A stretch of 44,788 nucleotides of DNA from a bacterium (GTDB taxonomy: Bacteria > Patescibacteriota > Patescibacteriia > UBA9934). A program made the translations under genes and the position numbers. This document shows positions 18,081 to 26,730 of the stretch, piece after piece. The notes below the pieces were generated by a model. That model saw only the letters and a list, made by a program, of their open reading frames with translations. It was not told the origin of the DNA and did no database searches. Numbering within the stretch: position 1 is the stretch's first letter; every line of letters begins with the position of its first letter. The stretch is taken from NCBI GenBank assembly GCA_020053275.1, contig JAGVNL010000012.1:1-44788 (forward strand), in the 5' to 3' direction.

Positions 18081-18830
18081 TCAGCCCTGCAGGCTGGAGT
18101 ACTTCAGCACTCGTTCGTAGTCGGCGGCCAGCAGCGGGTCGGTCGTGAAGCCGTGTTCGGTGAACCACTGCTTGAGTTCAGGCGGCGCATCGCCTACGGT
18201 CATCATTAGCTGCCAGGCGTCGAAAACGGTGGCGGAGGGGCCGTTCCTGGCCTGCAACACCCAGTCAACCACAGCTCGCGGCATCTTCGTATTGTGGACA
18301 TCGACGCTGAACCGCCAGAGCATGGTGGCATCGACCGACACTGGTGGCGTGTACTTGAACACCTCGTCGAGCGTCATTTGCTGATGCAAGCCGTGGCTGG
18401 CAAGCAGGCGGTCGAGGTTGCCATGCAACGCCTCCATCATGGAAATCCTGGGGAGGAGTGCCATGGCCAGCGGCGTCGGCGTACCGATAATTCCACAGTA
18501 ATTGCGTGTCAGATCTGCCAGCGCACGATCGACCGGACCAAATAGGCTGGTCTGAATGAGTGTGATCCGTGGCAGGTTCTGACCAATCGCCCCGCAGTTC
18601 GGCAGGTCGCCCAGGTGCAGATCGAAGGATTCGAGTATCTCTGTGACATTCTCGCGAGCGGCGTCGGTTAGCAGGACGAGCGAGCCGCGCAGTAGGATGT
18701 CGACCACGAAGTAGAGGCCGAGCTGGGTCAGCTCCTGCAATGTGTCGGCGTTGAAACCAGCCTGGTGGCACGGACAATCGAGTTGTGGGTTGAGGGGGCG
18801 ACTGACGGAGATGGGGAGGGGTAGGGGCAT
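18081..18830 (-). CDS. Hypothetical protein B with RpoA-CTD-like HhH N-terminal region (paralog of 18987..19769)
   Basis: ELTQLGLYFVVDILLRGSLVLLTDAARENVTEILESFDLHLG resembles alpha-CTD; SD GGTGGAG and sigma70-like promoter upstream. Confidence 0.65.
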   Translation of the reverse strand: MPLPLPISVSRPLNPQLDCPCHQAGFNADTLQELTQLGLYFVVDILLRGSLVLLTDAARENVTEILESFDLHLGDLPNCGAIGQNLPRITLIQTSLFGPVDRALADLTRNYCGIIGTPTPLAMALLPRISMMEALHGNLDRLLASHGLHQQMTLDEVFKYTPPVSVDATMLWRFSVDVHNTKMPRAVVDWVLQARNGPSATVFDAWQLMMTVGDAPPELKQWFTEHGFTTDPLLAADYERVLKYSSLQG

Positions 18831-18848
18831 TGTTTTGACTCCACCGTC

Positions 18849-18877
18849 AGATTACGCTTTTGCTTGTAATAGGTCAA
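18849..18877 (-). promoter_or_regulatory. Canonical sigma70-like promoter of gene B
   Basis: Minus strand TTGACC - 17 nt - TAATCT, then SD GGTGGAG and ATG at 18830. Confidence 0.6.
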
Positions 18878-18921
18878 AAAGTGGTGAATACCCCAGGGAT
18901 AGAAACCAGGGGTATTCACCA
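18876..18921 (-). terminator. Hairpin with T tract upstream of gene B promoter
   Basis: TGGTGAATACCCC (18882-18894) / GGGGTATTCACCA (18909-18921), then ACTTTTTG on the minus strand. Confidence 0.6.
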
Positions 18922-18965
18922 GAAAAGAAAGACGCCTCGTCCGGAGAGAACTCCAGGCAGGCGTC
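18921..18965 (-). terminator. Terminator of gene A
   Basis: GACGCC...GGCGTC stem followed on the minus strand by TTTCTTTTC. Confidence 0.6.
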
Positions 18966-18986
18966 AGGGGCTTGGCTGCGGTAGCA

Positions 18987-19769
18987 CTATTCTGACTTGA
19001 TGAGCTTCATCACGCGCTCGAGGTCAGCGGAGGAGATGCGCTGCAACGGCATGTTCTTGCTCACGAACCACTGCACCAGCTCGTCCGGCGGATCGCTCAC
19101 AGCCATGACCGCCAGCCAGATATGAATCACTTGCGGCAGCACATCGGTGTGGCTACGAACCCAATCCTCACCTTCTGGCGAGAGTACTGGGTAACGCGCC
19201 TCAAGCTCGCAAGTCTTCAGTTGTTTCTTGGTCAACGGCGGTTGGCTGGCAACTGGTGGACCCTGGAAGATCTGGTCGAGCGTCATGTCGCAGCGCAGGC
19301 CGTAGGGCAGCAACGCTAGGTTGACCTGCCGCTTCTCATCCTCGGAGAACCCGAACCCGTGGTGGATGGCCAGCGACAACAGGGTGAGCGAACCGACTGC
19401 AACGGGCGGGCTGCCGACCTGCTTGCTGAACTGTTCCACGAATTCAGCACTCATCTTCACGATCAGCTCGGCTGTGATGCCCTGGAGTCGAGCAGCGTTC
19501 TTGGCCAGGATCCGGTTGAAGGGCAGCTCCCCAATGTGGATGCAGAGCCTGCTCATCACGCTGATGATGTCCTTCACAGCGTCACTGCTGAAAGTTCCTA
19601 GCAGCTCGGACATCTCGAGCGCGACGATGTCGACCAAGCAGAGATAGCCACGAGCGGTGATCTCGGCCAGAGTCTCGTTGGTGAAGCCGCAGCTGGCACA
19701 CGGCAGGCGCAATGCGGGGTGCAGCGGAACATGAGCGTGCAGGGGGAGAGTGAGCGGGATGGCGTGCAT
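18987..19769 (-). CDS. Hypothetical protein A with RpoA-CTD-like HhH N-terminal region (paralog of 18081..18830)
   Basis: ASCGFTNETLAEITARGYLCLVDIVALEMSELLGTFSSDAVKDIISVMSRLCIHIG; SD CGAGG 5 nt upstream of ATG. Confidence 0.65.
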   Translation of the reverse strand: MHAIPLTLPLHAHVPLHPALRLPCASCGFTNETLAEITARGYLCLVDIVALEMSELLGTFSSDAVKDIISVMSRLCIHIGELPFNRILAKNAARLQGITAELIVKMSAEFVEQFSKQVGSPPVAVGSLTLLSLAIHHGFGFSEDEKRQVNLALLPYGLRCDMTLDQIFQGPPVASQPPLTKKQLKTCELEARYPVLSPEGEDWVRSHTDVLPQVIHIWLAVMAVSDPPDELVQWFVSKNMPLQRISSADLERVMKLIKSE

Positions 19770-19789
19770 GGTAACCTCGAGAGGGGACT

Positions 19790-19817
19790 AAAAACCGTAC
19801 GGAGAATACCGTACGGC
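19790..19817 (-). terminator. Terminator of peroxiredoxin gene
   Basis: CCGTACGG tattct CCGTACGG followed by TTTTT on the minus strand. Confidence 0.75.
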
Positions 19818-19835
19818 TGAAAGTTAGCAGTTATT

Positions 19836-20366
19836 TTACGCTTTGCCTAGCGTCGCTGTTCCAGGTTCCCATTCAATAGGACAAAGCTCACCAGACTGTA
19901 AGGCCTGCAAAACTCGTAAAGTCTCTTTAGTTGAGCGGCCAACCGAACCAGCAGAGACGAGGGCATACATCACCACACCTTCAGGATTGATAATGAAAAT
20001 GCCCCGTTGTGAGCTGCCGTCGACATCTAGAACATCATAGTCTCGACTTGTGCTTTGGTTAGTATCGGCGATGATCGGAAAGGTAACTTCAGGTAAATCT
20101 CGTTCAAACCAGGCTTTATGGCTCCATTCACTATCGGTACTTATACCAATAATGGCTGCGTTTAGAGTGTCAAAGTCAGCTGTGTGTTTAGCGAAACTCT
20201 TCAATTCAGTTGGGCAGATGAAGGTAAAATCACGAGGATAAAACAGTAACACTAGCCATTTTCCCAGGTAATCCTCGAGGGAGAGTTGTTTGAATTCACC
20301 AGCTTGATAAGCGGTCTGAAGATAGAACTTGGGAGCGAGTTGGCCAATATTGATCATAGGAATCAT
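19836..20366 (-). CDS. Typical 2-Cys peroxiredoxin (AhpC/TSA)
   Basis: LLFYPRDFTFICPTEL (peroxidatic Cys) and SGELCPIEWEPG (resolving Cys). Start may be 20357. Confidence 0.95.
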   Translation of the reverse strand: MIPMINIGQLAPKFYLQTAYQAGEFKQLSLEDYLGKWLVLLFYPRDFTFICPTELKSFAKHTADFDTLNAAIIGISTDSEWSHKAWFERDLPEVTFPIIADTNQSTSRDYDVLDVDGSSQRGIFIINPEGVVMYALVSAGSVGRSTKETLRVLQALQSGELCPIEWEPGTATLGKA

Positions 20367-20415
20367 TTATAGGACTTTAATAATCCAGAGAATTTATGGT
20401 ACCATAATTCCATCT

Positions 20416-21609
20416 ATGAAAAAACTTACCCCAAAAATGCAACGAGTCGCGCTAATTATCGTCACCGCTATCATCGTCATCATCGTGCTGGCTGTCATCC
20501 GCACTGAACGGTTGAAGAACGCCACGCCAGCTGCGCCGGTAATGACAGGCTCATTATTAACGGAGGCCACGCGGTTCGCAGGTGAGGACTATCTCATTCC
20601 ACCAAATGAAGTCATCGACTCCGGCCTCAAGGCGGAAGATGTCCCAGCCCTCACCAATCCTCAATTTACAACCGTCGCTGCCATGGACACCTTGCTCGGC
20701 GACAATCTCTTCGGCCTTGATGTTGAAGTCGGCGGTGTGCATCGCTTTTACCCATATCAAATCCTAAACTGGCACCGCGTAGTAAACGACTCGTTCGGCG
20801 ACAAACAGTTACTCATAACCTACGACCCGTTGACTGGCGCCGCGATTGTGTATGACGCTAGTCAAAAATCCGGCGAAGTTCTCTCGTTAGCTTTTGGCGG
20901 ACTAGTCTACAACAACGGCGAGCTACTAATCGATGGCGCTAATAATCAATGGTTGCAAATTAATGGGACGCAGGTCATTCACAGGAACGGCGCTTCGTCC
21001 ATGTTGCTTGGCGACACCTTGACGCAGTACCCAGCGCAAAGCATGAAGTGGATAGATTGGAAGAGTATTTTTCCAAACGGTGAAGTATTGTCGAGCGAGA
21101 CCGGTTACACTCGCGACTACACTCGTCACCCATATGGTCAGTATGAAGCCTCGGGCAGCGTCTACTTCCCAGTCAATCACACCGACGGTCGAATTGGCGG
21201 CGCAAAGTGGTTAATGGATGGCGTCACTATCAACGGCGAACACCTGGCGCTCGTCAAAATGATTATGCAGGGGCCTTATGTTTACAACACGGTTCTCGGC
21301 GGTACTCCGATTGCTGCTTTCTACGACACTGAGCTCGCCATGACTCATGTCTTCAGCTCTGTCGTTGGTGACAAAACTCTAACATTTAGTTTCGACACCG
21401 CCCGTAAGACAATCAGCGACGCAGAAACAAACTCAATCTGGTCGGCCACTGGTGTTGCCACCGCCGGCTCGCTGAAGGGCACAATGCTAACCATGATCAA
21501 CGCTTCAGAATATTACTGGTTCGCCTGGGCAGCCACTTACCCAGACACTCGCGTTGCCGTCATTGACGAACAAAAGGCTAAGGACGAGGCAGATAAAGCG
21601 GGGGAGTAG
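20416..21609 (+). CDS. DUF3179-domain protein with N-terminal TM
   Basis: GVHRFYPYQILNWHRVVNDSFGDKQLLITYDPLTGAAIVYD... is the DUF3179 pattern. Confidence 0.88.
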   Translation: MKKLTPKMQRVALIIVTAIIVIIVLAVIRTERLKNATPAAPVMTGSLLTEATRFAGEDYLIPPNEVIDSGLKAEDVPALTNPQFTTVAAMDTLLGDNLFGLDVEVGGVHRFYPYQILNWHRVVNDSFGDKQLLITYDPLTGAAIVYDASQKSGEVLSLAFGGLVYNNGELLIDGANNQWLQINGTQVIHRNGASSMLLGDTLTQYPAQSMKWIDWKSIFPNGEVLSSETGYTRDYTRHPYGQYEASGSVYFPVNHTDGRIGGAKWLMDGVTINGEHLALVKMIMQGPYVYNTVLGGTPIAAFYDTELAMTHVFSSVVGDKTLTFSFDTARKTISDAETNSIWSATGVATAGSLKGTMLTMINASEYYWFAWAATYPDTRVAVIDEQKAKDEADKAGE

Positions 21610-21620
21610 GAGGGGGCTTT

Positions 21621-22292
21621 ATGAACAAAGGACAACTTTACATCGTCGCCACCCCCATCGGCAATCTCGCCGACCTGTCTTCGCGCGCCGTTCAGACACT
21701 CCGTAAATCAGATCTCATTTGCGCCGAAGACACTCGCGTCACCGGTGGTCTGTTATCGAAATGCGAAATTAAAACTAAGATGACCACTGTGCAACAGCAT
21801 AGTGACGAGTCTGTTTTGAATGAGGTTATCGATCAACTCAAAGAAGGGAGGATTGTTAGTTTAGTTACCGACGCTGGGACGCCGAACATCAGCGACCCAG
21901 GTGGTCAACTGGTTGCCCGAGCCGTAGCCGAAGGCATCGACATCGTACCGATCCCCGGCCCGTCAGCCTTAATCGCAGCCTTGTCCATTTCTGGTTTTGC
22001 CGCGGACAACTTCACCTTCCTCGGTTTTCCGCCCCACAAAAAAGGTCGTGAGACTTATTTCCGCGAACTGGCCCTCGTCGAGCATACTATCGTTCTCTAC
22101 GAAGCCACCCACCGCATCGAGAAAACTCTAGCGCAGTTGCCACCAGATCGCTTGCTCGTCGTCTGTCGCGAATTAACCAAACTCTACGAAACAACCTACC
22201 GTGGAACTGCCGCTACAGTAATCGCTCTTCTTGCCAAAGGGAGCAAGAAAGGCGAATTCGTCATCGTGGTTGCCCCTAAAAATTGGAAATAA
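21621..22292 (+). CDS. rsmI: 16S rRNA (cytidine1402-2'-O)-methyltransferase
   Basis: LYIVATPIGNLADLSSRAVQTL...AEDTRVTGGLL...PGPSALIAALSISGF. Confidence 0.95.
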   Translation: MNKGQLYIVATPIGNLADLSSRAVQTLRKSDLICAEDTRVTGGLLSKCEIKTKMTTVQQHSDESVLNEVIDQLKEGRIVSLVTDAGTPNISDPGGQLVARAVAEGIDIVPIPGPSALIAALSISGFAADNFTFLGFPPHKKGRETYFRELALVEHTIVLYEATHRIEKTLAQLPPDRLLVVCRELTKLYETTYRGTAATVIALLAKGSKKGEFVIVVAPKNWK

Positions 22293-22293
22293 T

Positions 22294-23748
22294 ATGAGTA
22301 CTCGTTATATCACTTCGGCTATTCCATATGTAAACGCCAAGCCGCACATTGGCCACGCTTTCGAATATGTACAGGCCGATGCTATTGCTCGTTATTTTCG
22401 TTCACAGGGCGACACTGTTCGTGGTCATTACGGAACTGATGATAATAGCTTGAAGAATGTGCGTGCTGCTAAAGCCGTTGGCGAACCAACAGAGACTTTC
22501 GTGACTCGTCATTCAGAAGTTTTTCGTTCGTTAAAGAGTTTACTCAATCTAAGTTTTGATGATTTTATTCGTACTCGTGACGACAAGCATATCCGTGGTG
22601 CTCAAAAACTTTGGAGCATGTTTAAGCAAGAAGATATTTACAGGAAGAGTTACTCTGGTAATTATTGTGTTGGCTGTGAAATGTTTTTTACCGACGAAGA
22701 AGCACCGGGTGGTAGCTGCCCAATCCACAGGAAGCCACTTGAAGCCATCCAGGAAGAAAATTATTTTTTTCGTTTATCAAACTACCAAAAAACCATTACC
22801 AATTTAATAGAGAATGAAACTCTCAAAATTACTCCAACTTCGCGCAAAAACGAAATGCTCGGTTTCATTAAAAATGGCTTACAAGATTTTAGTATTTCTC
22901 GTAGCGTAGCCCGCGCCGAAAATTGGGGTGTGCCAGTCCCGGGTGACGCTAGTCAGGTGATGTATGTCTGGGTCGACGCCCTGAGTAACTACATCACCTC
23001 TCTCGGTTTCGCTGATAATGAAGAAACCTATAAAAAGTTTTGGTTAGAGGCAGATCAACGACTGCATATTATTGGCAAGGACATTTCCCGTTTTCATGTC
23101 ATTTATTGGCCAGCATTCCTACTCTCGGCCGGTATTCCATTACCCACTGAAGTGCTTGCTCACGGTTTTTTTACAGTTGATGGTGAAAAGATGAGTAAAT
23201 CACTCGGCAATGTACTCGATCCATTCGAACTGGTTGCGGACTTCGGCGTTGACGCTTTGCGTTATGGTTTTTTACGCTCCATGCCGTTAGCGGATGATGG
23301 TGACATTAGTTTAGCTAAACTTGAAGATAGATATGCTGATTTAGCTAACGGACTCGGCAACTTGGTTAGCCGTGTTTCTGCCATGGCTAATAAGTACTTC
23401 GCTGGTGATTTACAGCTCGTCGAATATGTGGACGAGCACATCGAAGCTGACTTACTCACAACTATCGAGGGTTACGATTTAAAATCGTATATTGAAAAGG
23501 TATGGAAGATGGTAGACTTTTGTAATGAACAAATTGATCGTGAAGCACCATTCAAACTAGTGAAGATAGATGTCGAAGCTGCCAAAAAGTCTCTCACCGA
23601 ATGTGCTAGTATGATTCGTTGGATCGCAAAGTGGCTCGCGCCGATTGTTCCAGAATCGTCAGCTAGGATTCTCGCCGCTTACCGTTTAGACCATGTTGAT
23701 GTCGTGACCCCAATGTTCCCTCGTCGCGATAAAAAAGTAGTCGAATAA
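22294..23748 (+). CDS. metG: Methionyl-tRNA synthetase
   Basis: YITSAIPYVNAKPHIGHAFEYVQADAIARY; KMSKSLGNVLDP; knuckle CVGC...CPIH. Confidence 0.95.
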   Translation: MSTRYITSAIPYVNAKPHIGHAFEYVQADAIARYFRSQGDTVRGHYGTDDNSLKNVRAAKAVGEPTETFVTRHSEVFRSLKSLLNLSFDDFIRTRDDKHIRGAQKLWSMFKQEDIYRKSYSGNYCVGCEMFFTDEEAPGGSCPIHRKPLEAIQEENYFFRLSNYQKTITNLIENETLKITPTSRKNEMLGFIKNGLQDFSISRSVARAENWGVPVPGDASQVMYVWVDALSNYITSLGFADNEETYKKFWLEADQRLHIIGKDISRFHVIYWPAFLLSAGIPLPTEVLAHGFFTVDGEKMSKSLGNVLDPFELVADFGVDALRYGFLRSMPLADDGDISLAKLEDRYADLANGLGNLVSRVSAMANKYFAGDLQLVEYVDEHIEADLLTTIEGYDLKSYIEKVWKMVDFCNEQIDREAPFKLVKIDVEAAKKSLTECASMIRWIAKWLAPIVPESSARILAAYRLDHVDVVTPMFPRRDKKVVE

Positions 23749-23752
23749 AAAT

Positions 23753-24265
23753 ATGCAATTCAACCTCGTTGACATCATCGCTCTCGCCATTCTCGCCATA
23801 GGCGTAATTCGCGGTTGGCGGGCTGGCCTGATTGTCATGGCGGGGAACATCGCGAGTCTAATCGTCGGCCTCGTAGCCTCGACCTATATTTTTTACTGGT
23901 TGAGTGCCACCTCACTTTTTTCAGGCGTCGCGACTAACCATCCGTACCTCTCAATCATCGGCTATCTCATCATCCTAGGCATAGTAACAAAATTACTTCG
24001 TCTACTCGTTGCCCTCATCAACCAAGTTTGGAAAGTCATCGCTATTCTGCCGTTCTTGGGTTCCATCAATCGCTTGTTCGGTTCAGTCATCGGCCTCGCC
24101 GAATCCGCTGTCGTGCTCGTTATCCTCACTTACCTCATTCAGAACTTCCTCATCAACATCCTCTCCTCGGCCATGATGGCCACCATCAGCGCCTCCTACA
24201 GCTTTAGCTACCTGTCGAGCCTAGTCTCGCACCTGCAGTTCCTCATTCCCTCAATAAATATCTAA
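23753..24265 (+). CDS. CvpA family protein
   Basis: VDIIALAILAIGVIRGWRAGLI...; four TM segments. Confidence 0.85.
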   Translation: MQFNLVDIIALAILAIGVIRGWRAGLIVMAGNIASLIVGLVASTYIFYWLSATSLFSGVATNHPYLSIIGYLIILGIVTKLLRLLVALINQVWKVIAILPFLGSINRLFGSVIGLAESAVVLVILTYLIQNFLINILSSAMMATISASYSFSYLSSLVSHLQFLIPSINI

Positions 24266-24269
24266 GATT

Positions 24270-24305
24270 TAGTCTACATCGAGTGCATACACTCGATGTA
24301 GACTA
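24270..24305. repeat. 16-bp perfect inverted repeat after the CvpA gene
   Basis: TAGTCTACATCGAGTG (24270-24285) cata CACTCGATGTAGACTA (24290-24305). Confidence 0.88.
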
Positions 24306-24327
24306 CTTATCCACAGCCAAGCAAAGT

Positions 24328-25251
24328 ATGAATTACAAGTTTATTGACACCCACTGCCACGCCCACTTCCAGGCCTACAAGGAAGATATGGATGCCGTAG
24401 TGCAGCGCAGCCTGGCCGCTGGCGTCGGCATGATTACGGTCGGCACGCAATCAACCACCAGCAAGAACGGCCTCGCCCTCGCCGAGAAATATGACGGTGT
24501 TTGGTGCACTATCGGTCTCCACCCCAATCACCTCCACGCCCAATCCTTCGTTGACGAAGACGAAGTCGAAAGCCCCCCTCCAGCTATGGCGTCAGTGCCG
24601 TTGCCCCTAGCCGGCTGGGGGTTGGGGGAGGCTTTAACGCAGCCGCCAGGTAGTACTGTCAAAACTCGCGCCGAACGCTTCGACCCCGAGTATTACCGCG
24701 AACTAGCTAAGCATCCCAAAGTTGTTGCTATCGGCGAGTTTGGTTTAGACTATTATCGTTTACCACCAAATGTGGACCTCGACCTCATGAAGGCAGATCA
24801 AGCCGAGGCCGTGCGCGCTCAACTCAAATTTGCAACCGAGGTCAACAAACCAGTCGTCATCCATTGCCGCGACGCCCACGCCGACCAAATCGTTTTACTA
24901 AATGAGGAGATCGCTAACGGGGGACTAGCTCGCCGCGGTGTCATTCACTGCTTTACTGGTACTGCCGCCGAAGCCGCCGCCTATAACGAAATCGGTTTTC
25001 TCGTCTCAATCACCGGCATCGTCACCTTCGCCAAAAACCTGCAGGAAGTCGTCCGCCAAATCCCGCTTTCACAGATGATGATTGAAACCGACGCTCCGTA
25101 CCTCTCCCCAGCGCCCAACCGTGGCCAGCGCAACGAACCAGCTTTCGTCACTCATATCGCAGCAAAAATCGCCGAACTCCACGGCGTCAGCGTAGACGAA
25201 GTGGCTAGGGTTACCACCGCCAACGCCGTAAAGCTGTTCAATCTTCGCTAA
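24328..25251 (+). CDS. tatD: TatD family hydrolase (with internal insertion)
   Basis: FIDTHCHAHFQAY...GLHPNHLH...VVAIGEFGLDYYRL...PVVIHCRDAH...GVIHCFTG...MMIETDAPYLSPAPNRGQRNEP. Confidence 0.93.
   Translation: MNYKFIDTHCHAHFQAYKEDMDAVVQRSLAAGVGMITVGTQSTTSKNGLALAEKYDGVWCTIGLHPNHLHAQSFVDEDEVESPPPAMASVPLPLAGWGLGEALTQPPGSTVKTRAERFDPEYYRELAKHPKVVAIGEFGLDYYRLPPNVDLDLMKADQAEAVRAQLKFATEVNKPVVIHCRDAHADQIVLLNEEIANGGLARRGVIHCFTGTAAEAAAYNEIGFLVSITGIVTFAKNLQEVVRQIPLSQMMIETDAPYLSPAPNRGQRNEPAFVTHIAAKIAELHGVSVDEVARVTTANAVKLFNLR
24569..24635. repeat. Nested palindromic element inside tatD
   Basis: AAAGCCccCcTCC...CCCCTAGCCGGCTGGGG...GGGGGAGGCTTT, read in frame as SPPPAMASVPLPLAGWGLGEA. Confidence 0.65.
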
Positions 25252-25266
25252 TCACACCCAAACCTT

Positions 25267-25292
25267 GTCACGTCGTTCGCGAACGACGTGAC
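25267..25292. repeat. 26-bp perfect palindrome between tatD and the atp operon
   Basis: GTCACGTCGTTCG|CGAACGACGTGAC. Confidence 0.9.
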
Positions 25293-25344
25293 TTGACCGC
25301 ATTTATTCTAAAAGCTATACTTTTGTCGCCTTTTTAGAACGCGT

Positions 25345-25614
25345 ATGCCAAATGAAGGCCTAGGGAAATATTATGCTTTTGCCATTCGGGCAATGGGCGA
25401 GCTAACTGTGATGATTGCCGCTCCGGCTATCCTGGCAGCACTAGCTGGTAAATGGCTCGATAACTATTTCGCTAGCGGTAAACTCTGGTTCATTATCCTC
25501 CTCGTTCTCGCGTTTGTTCTCACTATAATCATCTTGCCTCGGAAGATTCGACAGTATGGCCAAGACTACCAAAAACTTTTTGACAAACATGGCGCTGGTC
25601 CCACTAGCCGCTGA
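25345..25614 (+). CDS. AtpZ/AtpI-like ATP synthase-associated membrane protein
   Basis: Two TM segments, position upstream of atpB, AtpZ/I-like sequence. Confidence 0.7.
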   Translation: MPNEGLGKYYAFAIRAMGELTVMIAAPAILAALAGKWLDNYFASGKLWFIILLVLAFVLTIIILPRKIRQYGQDYQKLFDKHGAGPTSR

Positions 25615-26410
25615 ACCAATTTTTCATATTGCCAATTTCCCCGTGACCAACACCATGCTGAACGCTTGGCTGGCCACGGCTTTTTTTATCATCATCGCCT
25701 TTGTTGCCTCGCGCCGTACCTCACTTGTCCCAAAAGGCGTTCATAACTTTTTTGAAGCAGTTATCAGTGGTCTCTTCGATCAAGCGGAGAAGGTAACTGG
25801 TAGCAGATCAAAAGCTAAACTCTTCTTCCCACTGTGTGCTACCATCTTCCTTTTTGTCCTCGTCAGCAACTGGCTGGGCCTCGTACCCGGCACTGGTACG
25901 CTCGGCCTGTGGCAGCTGGTGCACGGTGAGGCAGAATTAGTTCCACTCTTCCGCCCAGCTACCAGCGACCTCAATCTCACCCTAGCTATTGCCGCTTTTT
26001 CAGTCATCATTACCCACATCATGGGCGTTAAAGCGCTTGGCTTCACCAATTACTTTAGTAAGTTCTTCAACATTCGTGGTATCTGGCGTTCCTTCAAGAA
26101 AGGTCCAATGGCCATCATTGTTGCCTGCATCGAGTTCTTCGTTGGCCTACTCGAAGTGATTGGTGAGTTCGCCAAAACGCTCTCGCTTTCTCTCCGGTTG
26201 TTTGGTAATGTCTTCGCAGGCGAAATCTTGATCGGCGTCATGATGAGCCTGGTCTCGTTCGTCGTTCCAATACCATTCATCTTCCTAGAAATTCTCGTTG
26301 GTGTCATTCAGGCCACGGTCTTCGCCATGCTGGTTCTTGTCTATTTGACGGTCGCCACCCAAGCGCACGGCCACGACGATGAAGATCATCACGAAACAGC
26401 TCACGCTTAA
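25589..26410 (+). CDS. atpB: ATP synthase subunit a
   Basis: SLSLRLFGNVFAGEILIGVM and SNWLGLVPGTG. Confidence 0.97.
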   Translation: MALVPLAAEPIFHIANFPVTNTMLNAWLATAFFIIIAFVASRRTSLVPKGVHNFFEAVISGLFDQAEKVTGSRSKAKLFFPLCATIFLFVLVSNWLGLVPGTGTLGLWQLVHGEAELVPLFRPATSDLNLTLAIAAFSVIITHIMGVKALGFTNYFSKFFNIRGIWRSFKKGPMAIIVACIEFFVGLLEVIGEFAKTLSLSLRLFGNVFAGEILIGVMMSLVSFVVPIPFIFLEILVGVIQATVFAMLVLVYLTVATQAHGHDDEDHHETAHA

Positions 26411-26418
26411 ATAATTCA

Positions 26419-26710
<292 letters not shown>

Positions 26711-26730
26711 TCCTCATCAACAACTCTCTT

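Noticed and set aside
24307-24315. Perfect DnaA box TTATCCACA
   Set aside because: Single copy, part of the shared CCACAG tail of the hairpin family; no cluster of boxes, no dnaA/dnaN nearby, so not evidence of an origin.
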